Assembly (NCBI RefSeq): GCF_036324505.1
Contig: NC_086366.1
Coordinates: 13,743,427 to 13,807,426 of the forward strand
From: Eleginops maclovinus
Lineage: Eukaryota; Chordata; Actinopteri; Perciformes; Eleginopidae
Length of the DNA: 64,000 nt
Direction of reading: 5' to 3'
Part shown: positions 1 to 17,400 of the stretch, one piece after another
Position numbering within the stretch: the first letter of the stretch is position 1
Layout: each line of letters begins with the position of its first letter
Translations under genes and position numbers: made by a program
Notes under the pieces: model-generated
What the model saw: the letters and a program-made list of their open reading frames with translations, nothing else
Told to the model about the DNA's origin: nothing
The model's database searches: none

Positions 1-7569
<7,569 letters not shown>

Positions 7570-7747
7570 TCACATTGTAGGATTTTTAATGAATTAATTG
7601 GTAAATTCCTCGGTAAAATAAGTATTTGGTCACCTACAAACAAGCAAGATTTCTGGCTCTCACAGACCTGTAACTTCTTCTTTAAGAGGCTCCTCTGTCC
7701 TCCACTCGTTACCTGTATTAATGGCACCTTTTTGAACTCGTTATCAG

Positions 7748-7755
7748 TATAAAAG
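7748..7755 (+). promoter_or_regulatory. TATA box of the Tc1 transposase gene
   Basis: TATAAAAG lies about 50 bp before the transposase ATG, inside the surviving inner part of the element. The position suits an internal promoter giving a short 5' leader. Inferred from sequence only. Confidence 0.5.
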
Positions 7756-7798
7756 ACACCTGTCCACAACCTCAAACAGTCATACTCCAAACTCCACT

Positions 7799-8821
7799 AT
7801 GGCCAAGACCAAAGAGCTGTCAGAGGAGACCAGAGACAAAATTGTAGACCTGCACCAGGCTGGGAAAACTGAATCTGCAATAGGTAAGCAGCTTGGTGTG
7901 AAGAAATCAACTGTGGGAGCAATTATTAGAAAATGGAAGACATACAAGACCACTGCTAATCTCCCTCGATCTGGGGCTCCACGCAAGATCTCACCCCGTG
8001 GGGTCAAAATGATCACAAGAACGGTGAGCAAAAATCCCAGAACCACACGGGGGGACCTAGTGAATGACCTGCAGAGAGCTGGGACCAAAGTAACAGAGGC
8101 TACCATCAGTAACACACTACGCCGCCAGGGACTTAAATCCTGCAGTTCCAGACGTGTCCCCCTGCTTAAGCCAGTACATGTCCAGGCCCGTCTGAAGTTT
8201 GCTAGAGGTCATTTGGATGATCCAGAAGAGGATTGGGAGAATGTCATATGGTTAGATGAAACCAAAATAGAACTTTTTGGTAAAAACTCAACTCCTCGTG
8301 TTTGGAGGAGAAAGAATGCAGAGTTGCATCCAAAGAACACCATACCTACTGTGAAGCATGGGGGTGGAAACATCATGCTTTGGGGCTGTTTTTCTGCAAA
8401 GGGACCAGGACGACTGATCCGTGTAAAGGAAAGAATGAATGGGGCCATGTATCGTGAGATTTTGAGTGAAAACCTCCTTCCATCAGCAAGGGCACTGAAG
8501 ATGAAGCGTGGCTGGGTCTTTCAGCATGACAATGATCCCAAACACACCGCCAGGGCAACGAAGGAGTGGCTTCGTAAGAAGCATTTCAAGGTCCTGGAGT
8601 GGCCTAGCCAGTCTCCAGATCTCAACCCCATAGAAAATCTTTGGCGGGAGTTGAAAGTCCGTGTTGCCCAGCGACAGCCCCAAAACATCACTGCTTTAGA
8701 GGAGATCTGCATGGAGGAATGGGCCAAAATACCAGCAACAGTGTGTGAAAACCTTGTGAAGACTTGCAGAAAACGTTTGACCTCTGTCATTGCCAACAAA
8801 GGGTATATAACAAAGTATTGA
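7799..8821 (+). CDS. Tc1-family transposase, full length and open
   Basis: The predicted 340-residue protein would excise and integrate Tc1 elements at TA dinucleotides. Residues 1-110 form the paired-like DNA-binding region: two helix-turn-helix units with a GRPR-like linker, seen here as RSGAPRK near residue 57. The C-terminal half is the DDE catalytic domain, with D153 in WLDETK, D244 in HDNDPKH and E279 in DLNPIENLW. This is the DD34E spacing, and the length and positions equal those of salmonid-type Tc1 transposases such as Sleeping Beauty. The ATG at 7799 has G at +4 and follows a TATA box. There is no stop or frameshift, unusual among old fish Tc1 copies and suggestive of recent insertion. 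Activity is unproven, and the left inverted repeat is damaged. Confidence 0.96.
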   Translation: MAKTKELSEETRDKIVDLHQAGKTESAIGKQLGVKKSTVGAIIRKWKTYKTTANLPRSGAPRKISPRGVKMITRTVSKNPRTTRGDLVNDLQRAGTKVTEATISNTLRRQGLKSCSSRRVPLLKPVHVQARLKFARGHLDDPEEDWENVIWLDETKIELFGKNSTPRVWRRKNAELHPKNTIPTVKHGGGNIMLWGCFSAKGPGRLIRVKERMNGAMYREILSENLLPSARALKMKRGWVFQHDNDPKHTARATKEWLRKKHFKVLEWPSQSPDLNPIENLWRELKVRVAQRQPQNITALEEICMEEWAKIPATVCENLVKTCRKRLTSVIANKGYITKY

Positions 8822-9038
8822 GATGAACTTTTGTTATTGACCAAATACTTATTTTCCACAATAATTTGAAAATAAATTCATTAAAAATCCTACAATGTGA
8901 TTTTCTGGATTTTTTTTTCTCATTTTGTCTCTCATAGTTGAGGTACACCTGTGATAAAATTACAGGCCTCTCTCATCTTTTTAAATGGGAGAACTTGCAC
9001 AATTGGTGGCTGACTAAATACTTTTTTGCCCCACTGTA

Positions 9039-10860
9039 CTATAAATGAAAAAAGTAAAATGTAATTAGAGAACACAACAAAAGTACATAGGGGGATTTGG
9101 ATATGCATGTTTTTACGCAAGTTAACAACTACTGGTTGATCACATCTCTTGGACTTTTATTTATAAGATGATTAATGATTGATAACTCAGCTAAGAATGT
9201 TCTCCTTTATATGTACCACCAAGCTGCTACTGTAGCTGTGATAACTTGAAAACTATCCTTGGAGCAAAATGGAATGCATCCAGTATGCTAACTGTTTAAA
9301 GGGTACAGACATTTATTCAATAGTTTAAAGTGTTTAATTAAAAAAGGCTTGCCTGGCTGCCTGAGCTTATACTTACAGCAGTATAAACCTCATTTATTAC
9401 AATGTTTCCTATTGAACTTTGCTCATCACATTTGGCAACAACAGGTCATCAAGTCATAACACATCATTAATGTTCACGCCATAGTTCTAGTAAAGGAAAT
9501 GTACTATATTAGTATTATTTACTGTGTATAGATATCATATTTTTTGTAGTATGATCCATAAACAATAACAGTAGGTAATAATTTATGCATCTTAAACATA
9601 GCTTCAGTGTTGCTCTTCCTCAATGTACTGTTCTGTCTGATTTATATTTATGCAGCGTGAATTTCAATGTCTCTCAAATCTGTTTCCCGGGACAATTAAT
9701 GTCTTTAGAGTTGCAGATGCTTGGTTTTCCCATTAAAGCAGCATTACATTATGATGCCATGTATAAAAACGTTGCCCATTGCAAGTCCAATAACTCTTCG
9801 GGTCAAATACTGTATACTGCTTTGTACTAGGTAAGGGCACTGTTGCTTTATATATGTGTTGAGCGTAGACTTCACTATGTCTAACATATAGGAGCCTATA
9901 GCAAGGAAGCAGAGAGATGAGAAGTATCTTCCTGAGAAAAGACACTGTCCCAACTAAGTCTAAGTTTAAGAGCTGACATTTTGGTTTTCAACGTCAACGT
10001 TTTGCGCTGTTCACCTCTGTAGTAGACTGATCCAATCCTATCAGGTGCTATAAGGTCCCATTGAGCAGGGTTTTAAATCTGAGGATTGTGCTGCCATCTG
10101 CTGTTGAGGTTTTACCATCACAAGTGGGAAAGATGATAAGTGTGTCAGTTGCCCTTGTCATGTTAAAAAAAATGATCAGTCTGTCCAGATACTGTTTTTC
10201 TCAAAGGGGTATAACAGAGCATACACAAAAAATAATTTTGAAAGTGTGAACACAGGGAGGCCGGTGAAGATGAAGAGTAAAGACCAAACGCTTATCTAAA
10301 GAGATAGACAGAATTAAAAAATAAAATGTGCACAATGTAGGCTACTTCAAGTAGACATTTTGTCCCATACTTTCCACTCAAGATAATGCTGCACCCCTTA
10401 ACTTATAACCTATAGTTGGATCTTAATTAAGGTTAAAAAAAAGAGTTATGACCACTGCGTTTTTCACAAACAAATCTTGCTTAAATTGTTCCAATCTAAT
10501 CAAGCACATTTGGGGAGCTCTAAAGTTTGATTCATCATACAATTATTTTTATTAGATTTTTCCACTAATTTAAACAATATTTGTGTTTCAAGTTATTCTG
10601 CTACCACTAACAGCATAGAAATCTAAAGCTAGAAGATATTTTTTTCTAAGCAGTTATTGTGATCTATTACACAGGTGTTTGTTTGGTATTTGACCTCTCC
10701 AAAAGTCCTCGCAGTGTTACTTAATATGTGATCGTTAGCATTGTCAGGTTTAATTGAAGGATATCGTGAAGCCACCCAGGTGTAATCAATCAACCAGATA
10801 CTGGCTGACTCACATTAAAGCAGTAGTCTGTGGTTCAGTGTGTAGTTCCTGTCTCAACTT
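9039..10860. other. Intergenic sequence, nothing recognised
   Basis: AT-rich spacer between the Tc1 element and the histone gene. I see no coding frame with family resemblance. The part just before 10,860 probably contains the histone gene promoter, but I cannot point to a convincing TATA box or paired CCAAT boxes. Confidence 0.4.
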
Positions 10861-10880
10861 GAAGGAAGTGCAGAATACTG

Positions 10881-11106
10881 GTGAGTGGTCATTAATGCTC
10901 AATGTTGTTTTGCTGCAAGAATGTTGAGTATATTTGTTGTGTTTTGCTTTATAAGATGGTGATGGCTCTAAAGACATTTAGCCTTAAGACTCTTTAGGCC
11001 TTAATTTCAGCAGCTTTTTAAAATATTTTTTTAAGACCTGCTCTCCTCTGTGAAAAGGTGTTAAGTTGATTTTGAATTGACCCTTAACATTTCTCTCTAA
11101 CTCTAG
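10881..11106 (+). other. Probable 5'UTR intron of the H2A-variant gene
   Basis: A strong donor (ACTG|GTGAGT at 10,880/10,881) is followed 226 bp later by a pyrimidine-rich acceptor (CTCTAG| ending at 11,106), eight bases before the ATG. This predicts a non-coding first exon ending at 10,880. Replication-dependent histone genes lack introns, so this supports a replacement-type, polyadenylated variant. Confidence 0.6.
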
Positions 11107-11113
11107 ACTAAAG

Positions 11114-11533
11114 ATGTCTGGTCGTGAAAAGAAAGAAGTGTTCAAACCAAAATCTGTGTCCCGGTCTACCAGAGCAGGGCTCACTTTCCCAGTGGGCCGC
11201 ATCCACAGGCTGCTGAAGAAAGGCAATTATGCTAAGCGACTCGGCACTGGTTCAGCAGTGTACCTTGCAGCAGTCATGGAGTATCTCTGTGCTGAAATCC
11301 TGGAGTTGGCAGGAAACGCCTGCCGTGACAACAAAAAGGCTCGCATTGCTCCTCGACACATCTTGTTGGCAGTGAAAAATGACGACGAGCTCAAAGCACT
11401 GCTGGCAGGAGTCACAATCTCTGATGGCGGAGTCATCCCAAATATCCAGGCAATCCTTCTCCCCAAGAAGACGAAGGCCAGAGGGTCCAGGGAAGAGAGT
11501 CCAGCTAAAGATGTTCAGTCTCAAGAGTTTTAA
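11114..11533 (+). CDS. Histone H2A variant with H2A.X-like SQEF tail
   Basis: This 139-residue nuclear protein would pair with H2B in the nucleosome. The histone fold is clear: [15 protein letters not shown] near residue 22, [20 protein letters not shown] in the core, and GGVIPNIQ in the docking region. Acidic-patch residues are kept (E-x4-E-x2-E in alpha2, then NDDEL). It differs from canonical H2A at many sites: [10 protein letters not shown] at the N-terminus, [10 protein letters not shown] in the L1 loop, [10 protein letters not shown], and a charged tail. The last four residues, SQEF (136-139), match the SQ-[E/D]-hydrophobic motif that ATM-family kinases phosphorylate in H2A.X. Xenopus and fish H2A.X-F, an egg/embryo form, also ends SQEF, so a germline or maternal role is possible but unproven. 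Single coding exon, 5'UTR intron, poly(A) signal. Confidence 0.9.
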   Translation: MSGREKKEVFKPKSVSRSTRAGLTFPVGRIHRLLKKGNYAKRLGTGSAVYLAAVMEYLCAEILELAGNACRDNKKARIAPRHILLAVKNDDELKALLAGVTISDGGVIPNIQAILLPKKTKARGSREESPAKDVQSQEF

Positions 11534-11550
11534 TTGTGTACATGTTTTAT

Positions 11551-11556
11551 AATAAA
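11551..11556 (+). terminator. Poly(A) signal of the H2A-variant gene
   Basis: AATAAA lies 18 bases after the stop codon. I see no histone stem-loop in the downstream sequence. The mRNA is therefore expected to be polyadenylated, as for replication-independent variants. Confidence 0.8.
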
Positions 11557-12334
11557 GTGTTGTGTTTTTTTAAAACTGATGCTTGTCTTATTTGACATTT
11601 TAATAGCAGTTGCTCAACGTCCTTCTTCCCAGCTAAGGAACCTGCATGCACTTTGAGGAATCCCAAGTTGCACTGATTATTTGTAGGATAAACTCTGCCA
11701 AGCGCAACACTGGGACGAGGCATTTTTATTTTAGGTTAAATCTAAAATTATGTCTGCAGCAATAGGTCTCTGTCCAACTAGCCACATGCTTTCTAGAAAG
11801 GGCAACTAGTGGCATTGCTGCAGGCTACTTTTAGGCAGCGCTCATGATTTACACTTTTGATCAGTAACAAATCTGAGCAAAAGGGTGACCTGGCAGTTCC
11901 CTTTAGGCACATCTCCAAACTTAAGAGTTTCTCATGCAGTTATTGACTTCAGTGTGCAGTCTTAAGGCAAAAATATGCACGTTATTCCAAAAGCATTTAA
12001 TTATAAACTGTTTTGGCTACTTTATGTAATCCTTGTAATCAGAACTCGAACCTTAGTGATGCGGATGTTTGTATAGAGTTTGTTTGTGGAATATGTCCAA
12101 TATGCTCAGGTCAATTATGCATTTCAGATAAAGTATAACATTAAACATCACTGTCCTTAATCTTTTGTGTAAAAGTTTAAATTAAGTTAATGTAGCATTA
12201 ATTGTGTTAGCATTATCACCTTCAGTATTAGAAGGTATTGGTATTGAAAAACAGGGGTAAAAAAAAGCCCATTTAAGAATCACATGTCGACCTACTAAAA
12301 TAAAGATTTTATTGATTTAAATGTTTTTATCCAA

Positions 12335-12445
12335 GTCTGCAATAAAAGTAAATAAAGCTGTCATAAATACAATGAAGTAGAAGTATACTTTTGGAAAATG
12401 TATAAATACTCCAGTAAAATGTAATTACTGCAAAACTGTAACTAC
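12335..12445 (-). repeat. Dispersed teleost repeat, copy 1 (reverse orientation)
   Basis: AGTAGAAGTATA, AATACTCCAGTAAA and similar stretches match the reverse complement of the repeat at 54,419-54,660. I recognise its consensus (CAGTGGTGGAAAGTAAC ... CTTTACTTCAGTATTT ... ATCTGACAGCTTTA) as common in teleost genomes. Degenerate copy. Edges are approximate. Confidence 0.5.
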
Positions 12446-12569
12446 ATAAGATGTTTTATTTACATTCCACCATTGTTTTTTTTAACTGTATACTGTAACC
12501 TAAATATCCCTCCATACCTTCAAAACAATTATATATATATATTATTGTTATTTTTGCAACTGTCTCCGT

Positions 12570-13060
12570 AACCCTGCGTCTGTTGAACGCGCCCCTATGG
12601 TTGACGACGTGCTGACGTCAGACGTGTGAACAACAAACAGTTGTTGGACTTCAACAAGCTAGCGAATGGCAACGCAAGACAAAAACAGGTTCAACGTACT
12701 TGTCCCGGACAGAGAGAAATCTACAAGCCGGAGCGGTCGGAACATCTTCATAATATCATCATAAACAGCACTGTTCGTACCGGCAGGTGTAGCTTCGGCA
12801 CGGTTGCCTAGCGCTAACGTTAGCCACCGAAACATGCTCAATGCTCGGACTGTGACGCCTGTTTTTTTCCTGGCTGCCGCTGGTCGAGGGTTGTGATGCG
12901 AGCAGCCGAGTTGCAGCACGACAGAGGGTGAGACAAGAGCCGGAAAAATAATTTTCTTGACACTGAAGAATGGTGGAGAAACAGACGGGCTCACGTAAAG
13001 AAGCGGGCATGCGACCGTACCCGGGCCTGGACGTCATCGTTAGGCAACAACTTTAGCAAG
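12570..13060 (+). promoter_or_regulatory. CpG-rich promoter region, probably of ppp1r37
   Basis: CpG dinucleotides are dense here and rare on both sides. A perfect CRE palindrome TGACGTCA sits at 12,613-12,620, among further ACGT cores. A 12-bp palindrome GCTAACGTTAGC lies at 12,813-12,824. A good donor (CAGAGG|GTGAGA, GT at 12,928-12,929) could end a non-coding first exon. The transcription start is not resolved, and the 5' leader up to the ATG at 13,691 may instead be unspliced. Confidence 0.55.
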
Positions 13061-13682
13061 CTAGCTAATATTAGCTCGCCTCAAATCCATGCAAATGAAT
13101 TGGTTTGGTGTCAGGCAGTAAGCTCCCTCTGCTAGCGTAATGGAGGCACCCTGACAGACTTGTTCATTTCATTTGACTGTCCTGGTCTTCTTAAATACTG
13201 CTGGCAATGTGCTGACGAACAGTGAGCGTTTCGTCGGTTTCCACTTGGAGCAACAAGACAGAAATTATCAAGTGTGGTGGTTGCCTGCCTGGTTGATGAT
13301 AGTTGTGCAAAGTTGTCTTGTTTGGCATATAAATAATTGCTGAGTCGATATATCTATTTCACATATGCATCACATATTTCTTAAATTGACATTTGTGTTA
13401 AATTGCACTTTAATTATCTAAATTTAAGGATACACCAAAGTCACCTAAGGTTTGTGAAAACTATTATTAAAAGAACATCAAACTAGTTAGAAAATATCGT
13501 TAATTTCCTGATTGCACTTGAATATAATTTGGTCCATCAAGGAAAGGGATAGGTGCACGTTTGCGTATATTGTTCAGAGACAACGACCAGAGACAGTCTT
13601 GTTCATGTCAGTGGGTTACTAGTTACTTTTTAACCCAGTATCCAGGCTATCTGGCACTGTGAAAGACTGAATTTCACTTGAA

Positions 13683-13694
13683 ATGAAAACATGA
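13683..13694 (+). promoter_or_regulatory. Three-codon upstream ORF overlapping the ppp1r37 start
   Basis: An ATG at 13,683 opens a minimal frame (ATG AAA ACA TGA) whose stop overlaps the main ATG as ATGA. Such an arrangement can lower initiation or force reinitiation at the main start. Whether ribosomes use it is unknown. Confidence 0.4.
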
Positions 13695-14444
13695 ATATCG
13701 AAGAGCAGTGTCTAGATTTGTGCAACGTCAAGACAAAAAGCAATGTGGATGATGATCACAACACTACCAACAACACTGAAAGGGTCACCCCCCGGATCTC
13801 GGAACTGATGACGGACAGTACCACAGAAATAAAAAACATTGTTCCAACAGGGGCCCCAGAAACATACCTGATGCCTCAGCTCACTGACAACCTTCAGGCA
13901 GCTGAGGAGGACAATCACCAGGCACAAGACACACTGGAAATTGATGAAGTCAATGGAAATACAAAGGGTAGTGCTCAAGACATCCCCGCTGTTGTGAATC
14001 CTACTGACTTGATATTTTCTAATGATGAGCAGCACAAGGACAATATTGGGGTGGAGAAAATGAAGGAGGAAAAAGACACTGATCTTGCAACGTTTGTTGT
14101 TGAAGAAGGGGATGATGGTGGGGACATGGACATAGGTGTGGATCTGAGTCTTGATGAGAGCGGGGTGTTGGAGGCGGAATCAACAAATGTCCAATCTCTT
14201 TCAGACAATATTTTAGACTCAGAGTCCACATCTCAGGATGTCCCAGCTACTAGCACCGCAGAGAGCCTGTCAGATGCAGGCCAGGCAGGCAGCACAGAAG
14301 CTTGCAACACGGGCCAGGCTGGACTGTACCCTTCAGTGGAGGAGGGGGACGATAAACACAAACCAAGTGGCAAAAGGGTGACTTTTCCGTCAGATGAGGA
14401 TATTATATCTGGAGCAGTGGAGCCTAAGGACCCCTGGAGGCATG
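13691..14444 (+). other. ppp1r37: ppp1r37 coding exon 1: acidic extension and PP1 docking motif
   Basis: This exon encodes residues 1-251. Up to about 225 the protein is low-complexity, rich in Asp, Glu, Ser and Thr, with no predicted fold visible. The human protein reaches the same RVTFPSDED motif after only about 45 residues, so the fish N-terminus is much longer. The exon ends one base into a codon (CAT G|), which joins to exon 2 to give RHAQNVTVEE, as in human. No earlier in-frame ATG is visible, which supports 13,691 as the start. Confidence 0.85.
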
Positions 14445-17400
14445 GTAATACTGTGTGTTTGTTTCTGTGCCTACGCTTGTATGTGTGAATAACTCTATTT
14501 ATTTTGCTTGTCTATTTGTGCTTGTATGAACACGTCAGTTTCGAAGGGTTTGCCAGGATCAATTCTCTTAAGACTTTCTAACAGCAATTTCCTCAAACTC
14601 CATGTCTAAAAGGGATTTAAAAGATGCTCTTTCAAGATCCATATTCAGTTTGTAGATGGTAAAAAGGGGAGATGGATTGATGGCTCATGAACTAGATTAC
14701 ATGAGAGGTGTATCAATGGGCCCTTTTTTAAAATAATGTTCCCCTGTGTAGACACACCTTTTCCATGATCCCTCTACAGAGTATTTAGTCATCATGCAAC
14801 ACCTGCGCCCCCATTAAAAATAAATAAGTTCATTTATGGTATTTAAACAGTAAAATTAAAATAGTGCTATAGTGCTCGTTGCAACAGCCTAAGTATACAG
14901 TCTATATATCTTAATCTAAATATGGTCCCAGTACTGTGCAGTAAGCCATATTGTCAGCATCACCACTCCTTGAGGTGTGCCATTTTACCGCTGTCGGTTC
15001 CTGTTTGTTCAGTGAAAACATGTCTGAAGGAAACTCAAGCAGGATGTAGTATACTATTACCTTTACAATTTACAATTCTACTTTGTCATTGCAAGGAGTA
15101 AAGTTTAATGGATTGAAAGGAAGTTTTAATTTAAAATGCCATGACAAATAGCTTCTGATTAACCATGCATATTATTTTCATTTATTGTTTACTGGTACAA
15201 ATTATTTTACTTAGGCCTAATTATTTTTTTAATTGAACTACACGAAGGATTTGAATCTCATAATAATGAATATACTTTTCCCAGGTTGTATAATTCGTTT
15301 TTTAAAATATTTTTCTCTTAATCTTTGCCGTTGCATGTTATATAGATTTATACTGCTTTAGTATTCATTAGTTTTAGGTTGTATTCTTTTCTTGGAAGAA
15401 CAGGCAAGTCAAGTATGATCAGACAATGATTCACATGCTCCTTGGTGTGGTGTGGACAATGGGCATCATTTAATAAACGTTAAATAGTCATAGTATGCAA
15501 CGTGTGTTAGCATGGAGTACTGTGACCACCGTTGTGATGGTTACAGTTGATTAAGATGTCAAATTGAAGTTTATTTTGACAAATATACTGCTGGCCGTAC
15601 AGTGTCTTCATGATCTGTGTGGTTTTAATGGCAAGCCAGAGAGCGTCCTGTTTGTGTTGTATAAAACCAAAAATGTAGGCCAGGCCAAAGCAAGGGTCAG
15701 TTATGCGAGATTTCCAGAATGGAGGAAGGGGCGGTAAAAGAAGCAAATAAAGCTTTAAGGTTCATTTGCATGAACAAAACCGCCTCATGTTCAGCTGAAT
15801 ATAAATTGACCCATTAACACGGCTGTAGTTGGTTAGACATCCACTCAGAAAAACCCTTATGTCTTCTCCGATTTATTCGGCTTCTTGTTACTTTAATTTA
15901 TTTTCTAACCACTCAAATTATTTACATCTTCATTGCATCCATGACCCTCACTGGTTGTCGCGTAACTCTTGAGCTTTTACACATGTTTCTATATCAGTTT
16001 ACGCTGCACATGCCAGTCAGCCAGTGTGGTAGGAAATTGGACAAGAAATATCTTCAGCCAAACTCCACGGGGGCAACGTCCAACCAAGTTAGCAAGGATT
16101 TCTAAGACCTTGTGAAACCCTTGGCTCTGAGAACAGTCCTGTATATGAATGTAATGATCTGTGGCTCAGATTATTATCAAGCACATTTATCATGAAGTTT
16201 ATTCATGTTCCAAAGGTCCAGCTGAGTGCACGGTTGTTATAGAGGCAGACAGACAGTTGGTGGCAGTGAAGTTAATCACATGATACAGAGTTTTCTGCCA
16301 TTAATCTACTCAAATACAGCAAAACGGGCACAATCCAACAACTACAATCTTTTGAATTACAAATACTCCGACTCTAAAATGTTCCCAAATAAGGTGATTT
16401 CAGTCCAGGTATTGTTTTATTAAGGTCTGATTTAAGGAATTACTTTTTGCTTACCCTCTTTGTTTTGTTCTCGTTGTTTTCAGTGATTTAATGTAGATTG
16501 CTGCCAGAGTCAAACCATTTAATGTTAAGCAATTCAAATGGCATTTTGATGGGTTCTTTCACAGCGGTTTCTTGGTTTGGATACATAACCAAGCCAGCTT
16601 TCTAGGTGGAAGTAAGGGATATTCTATTCCTGTAGGAGAGACACGACTAATGGATACTCAAATGACAACAAGCTCGAAGGAGATTGGAAAAGCTACTTCA
16701 AAGTGAAAATAACCTTAAAACTAATTTCATTGATCAACATGGCTAACACAAACTACGTTGAGTAAACCAGTACAGTAGCATCTGTGCTGATTGAACAGAT
16801 CGTAAAGGGGACACACTCCCAAAGATCCCCTTCTAGAAGCCTCTCAGACAAAAGAGAACTCCCTGTAAAAGCATGCAGAGGACTGTTGTAGTGGTTTGGA
16901 GATAAGGCACTGTTGAGATTAAAAAACTGATCTATGCTGATCCAGTACTAAGCCACACTTTGACAATACACTCTGAGCTCTTGGAGCTGCAACACAAGGC
17001 CAATGACATGTGTGTTGTAACCTTATTGTTTTGCCCAGTAAAGTGAAAATGTGTGAATTTACTCTCCAACTCGATGTTCAACCCTCTGAACCTTTGACGT
17101 TCACTTGGATATATTGTCCTCTGTCCTGATTCTGCCCTCTATGTTGAGGACATGCTATCACAGGGACAGGCTATCTGAATATGTTTGTTTCTCAGCCAAA
17201 ATCCAGGAAATGAAATGTATCCGCCACTCCAAGGCCCTTCATGCTTTGTCATGAACCTCGACCACAATAGCTCCCTGATCCATCCAGACCCCTTGATCTG
17301 CAGATCTAGTGTCAGGCTCTCTGGGTCCCTGTCTCATGTCATCTGTCAGTAACATAACAGTAAAGAGAGCCCGAGCTCACAGACCCTGGAGCTTGATCCA

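Larger units (their letters stand above)
7570..9038 (+). mobile_element. Tc1/mariner DNA transposon, left end truncated
   Basis: The element carries one transposase gene flanked by inverted repeats. The right inverted repeat runs outward from about 8,840 to 9,036 and ends in a typical Tc1 terminus (reverse complement begins CAGTGGGGCAAAAAAG), followed by the TA target dinucleotide at 9,037-9,038. On the left only the inner part of the repeat is present. Its match to the right repeat starts at about 7,570 (TCACATTGTAGGATTTTTAA), and the outer ~135 bp, including the terminus and the outer transposase-binding region, are absent. The copy should therefore be immobile in cis, although its transposase frame is open. 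Confidence 0.93.

Noticed and set aside
7780..8859. Antisense frames of 61-112 codons over the transposase
   Set aside because: They are complementary-strand by-products of a conserved coding sequence.
11227..11524. Minus-strand frames opposite the H2A variant
   Set aside because: Shadows of the histone frame. No homology.
13712..14231. Minus-strand frames of 70-107 codons opposite ppp1r37 exon 1
   Set aside because: Shadows of the real coding exon.
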